Assembly (NCBI GenBank): GCA_964405375.1
Contig: CAYONQ010000024.1
Span: 1-32,157, forward strand
DNA: 32,157 nucleotides
Source: CAYONQ01 sp964405375
Lineage (GTDB): Bacteria; Planctomycetota; Phycisphaerae; Sedimentisphaerales; Anaerobacaceae
Direction of reading: 5' to 3'
Positions 30,826 through 32,157 of this stretch are shown here, one piece after another. The notes under the pieces are model-generated. The model ran no database searches. It was not told where the DNA came from and was given only the letters and a program-made list of their open reading frames with translations. The translations under genes were made by a program, and so were the position numbers. Each line of letters begins with the position of its first letter. Positions within the stretch are counted from its first letter, which is position 1.

Positions 30826-31486
30826 CTGCATATTCTCCGTAACCAGTGATTGATAAAGCTTCCTTGACCTTGTTATATACTTCCTGTCTGGTGCTTTTAA
30901 CTGCTACCGTAGTAACATCTTCTCCATATCGTTCTAAGAGTTGTTTTTTTATATCTAGCAGACTCAACAGTTTTGGAAAGTTTTCGACAATAATTTCTGC
31001 GACCTGTCTTTGACGATGTTTCAGCCTAGGTACTAAATTTCTGATAGTTTCCAAGATAATAGCTCTTTCTTCATTTTGGTGGGCGTTTTGCCAAGATTCA
31101 TAAACACTAGAATCTTTAATTATCTCTGCCACAGAATCTATCAAAACATCTTGATCTGTATCCCTTTTCCTTTTCTGAGCATATTTCCTCCTCAACCAGT
31201 CAATGGCCTTATTTGATGCTATTTTATAAATAAAGGCCATCAACGTCTTTGTCTTTGTGCCAGGATCATATTTGCCCTCCTGAGCATTTTTATAAATGCC
31301 TAACAGGACTTCCTGATATATATCAAATAGGTCGTCCGGAGTGGCACTTAAAGCTCTTTTGCGTATAATCTCAACAATCTTTTCCTTGAAATGGGCATCA
31401 ATCAGCCTTATGCCCTCGGCGATTTCCTCTTCATCGCCAATTAGATAAATATCTATGGTTTCCAGGTCAACGTTCGTATTTGCCAT
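30818..31486 (-). CDS. ECF-like RNA polymerase sigma factor
   Basis: 222 residues. Region 2 is visible at about 51-101, with DDLFDIYQEVLLGIYKNA (-10 recognition helix and core contact) and FIYKIASNKAIDWLRRKY. Region 4 (about 140-212) has LVPRLKHRQRQVAEIIVENFPK and TVAVKSTRQEVYNKVKEAL, the expected recognition helix. The acidic insert between them is ECF-like. It would direct RNA polymerase to a small regulon. The ribosome-binding site AAGGAG is about 13 bases from the ATG, longer than usual, so expression may be weak. First gene of a compact five-gene set. Confidence 0.8.
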   Translation of the reverse strand: MANTNVDLETIDIYLIGDEEEIAEGIRLIDAHFKEKIVEIIRKRALSATPDDLFDIYQEVLLGIYKNAQEGKYDPGTKTKTLMAFIYKIASNKAIDWLRRKYAQKRKRDTDQDVLIDSVAEIIKDSSVYESWQNAHQNEERAIILETIRNLVPRLKHRQRQVAEIIVENFPKLLSLLDIKKQLLERYGEDVTTVAVKSTRQEVYNKVKEALSITGYGEYADD

Positions 31487-32157
31487 TTTTCACTTATTGC
31501 TCCTTTATAAAGGGTTATTGGCCGCCACTTATAAACTCGCAAAATCTACAAAAATAGACCAAAAAAAATCGAGAAATTAGCATCTAAGTTTTCCTCCCTT
31601 GCTGTTTGCCCCCGTTGCTCAGTCAATTTTACCCCATTTTCAACATTTACACAATTTTTTCCGCTTTTCTTTCCCTGTCCGCTGTAAGTTTACCCCGCAC
31701 AGAGTTTATCCCGCACTACGATGCGGGGCTAAACGCTGAACGCCGTTTTTCTCTTGACTTTTGTTCGAAAATCTGTTAAAATACCCACGAAATTGGGGGA
31801 ACGACTCCCGCCCGCAGCCCCAGTCAAATGATCTATTAAACCTCGTTTGGAGCATTTGAGAATTTGATTTTCGAATTTGCCTGCCCTCCGTAGCTTGGCG
31901 AAGGATGGGTTTAGGATTTAGAGCTTAGGATTTAGAATTTGTTTCGTATTTCGATATTAGGATTTCGATTTTCTCGCTTGTCTACATCTTCGTCAGAAAC
32001 TTCGATCAATCAAAAGCGAGCAATTATGCGAAACAAACCCAATTTGCTAAAGGCCAAAATGAACGTAAGTTCAGTTAATACAACGAACTATGAACTACGA
32101 ACTGGTCTGACCCCGAATTATGTACCACATACGATTAGAGAATTATCCACGTTCCTT
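31487..32157. other. 671-bp region without a gene, repeat-rich
   Basis: No open frame with a ribosome-binding site is visible. It holds an AGTTTA(C/T)CCCGCAC direct repeat around 31690-31720, then a partial hairpin with ATGCGGGGCTAAAC. A sigma-70-like promoter lies at 31754-31782. A palindrome-like segment CCCTCCGTAGC...GAAGGATGGG follows (about 31884-31910). AT-rich word repeats (TTAGGATTTAG, TAGGATTTAGAATT) lead towards the right edge. The right edge shows no gene start. Confidence 0.6.
31754..31782 (+). promoter_or_regulatory. Sigma-70-like promoter reading to the right edge
   Basis: TTGACT (31754-31759), a 17-bp spacer and TAAAAT (31777-31782) form a good promoter on the plus strand. No coding frame follows within the remaining 370 bases, so the product would be a long leader or a non-coding RNA, or the match is fortuitous. 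Confidence 0.45.

Overview
The window looks like a chromosomal piece of a Planctomycetota bacterium, probably near the Phycisphaerae/Sedimentisphaerales. This placement is an inference; no rRNA gene is present. It rests on a Tat-exported sulfatase, secreted propeller and DUF4838 proteins, a pentose catabolic locus, a cytoplasmic FdhF-type formate dehydrogenase and many short palindromic intergenic repeats. Nearly all genes are on the minus strand; only the permease-EIIA fusion and the aldose epimerase are on plus.

Region by region. 1-83: the first 27 codons of a catalase, running off the left edge. 84-680: non-coding and full of short repeats. 681-2585: an APC-type permease fused to a PTS EIIA-2 domain. 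2740-16371: a carbohydrate locus with a GH51 arabinofuranosidase, two paralogous secreted propeller proteins, a sulfatase, a DUF4838 protein, a fucose/arabinose-type isomerase, a xylulokinase-type FGGY kinase and a sodium/sugar symporter. A divergent exported aldose 1-epimerase follows (16598-17746). Together these can release, import, mutarotate, isomerise and phosphorylate an aldopentose. 17815-21853: a tightly overlapping operon of FdhA, a sulfhydrogenase-beta-like Fe-S protein and a sulfhydrogenase-gamma-like flavoprotein, suggesting formate/NAD(P) electron exchange. 22041-22113: tRNA-Phe.

22309-27644 holds the most unusual content. Two adjacent tubulin/FtsZ-superfamily GTPase genes are present. 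One is fused at its C-terminus to the helical lid and Fis-type DNA-binding domain of an NtrC-class regulator, without that regulator's ATPase core. The two paralogs differ at the catalytic T7 loop, and both have the same 13-bp near-palindromic motif upstream. Their neighbours are a coiled-coil/GAF-like protein and a PAC2-family protein.

27892-31486: a secreted coiled-coil protein, a small membrane protein, and a compact five-gene minus-strand module (ECF-like sigma factor, acidic protein, ImmA/IrrE metallopeptidase, 43-residue basic protein, GIY-YIG-like protein). 31487-32157 has no gene but carries a good plus-strand sigma-70-like promoter.

The non-coding DNA carries at least two families of MITE-like elements. 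One is a single 131-bp copy with 13-bp terminal inverted repeats and a perfect 9-bp direct duplication. The other is a three-copy family of about 120-170 bp, with 15-bp termini and a perfect 11-bp duplication at one copy.
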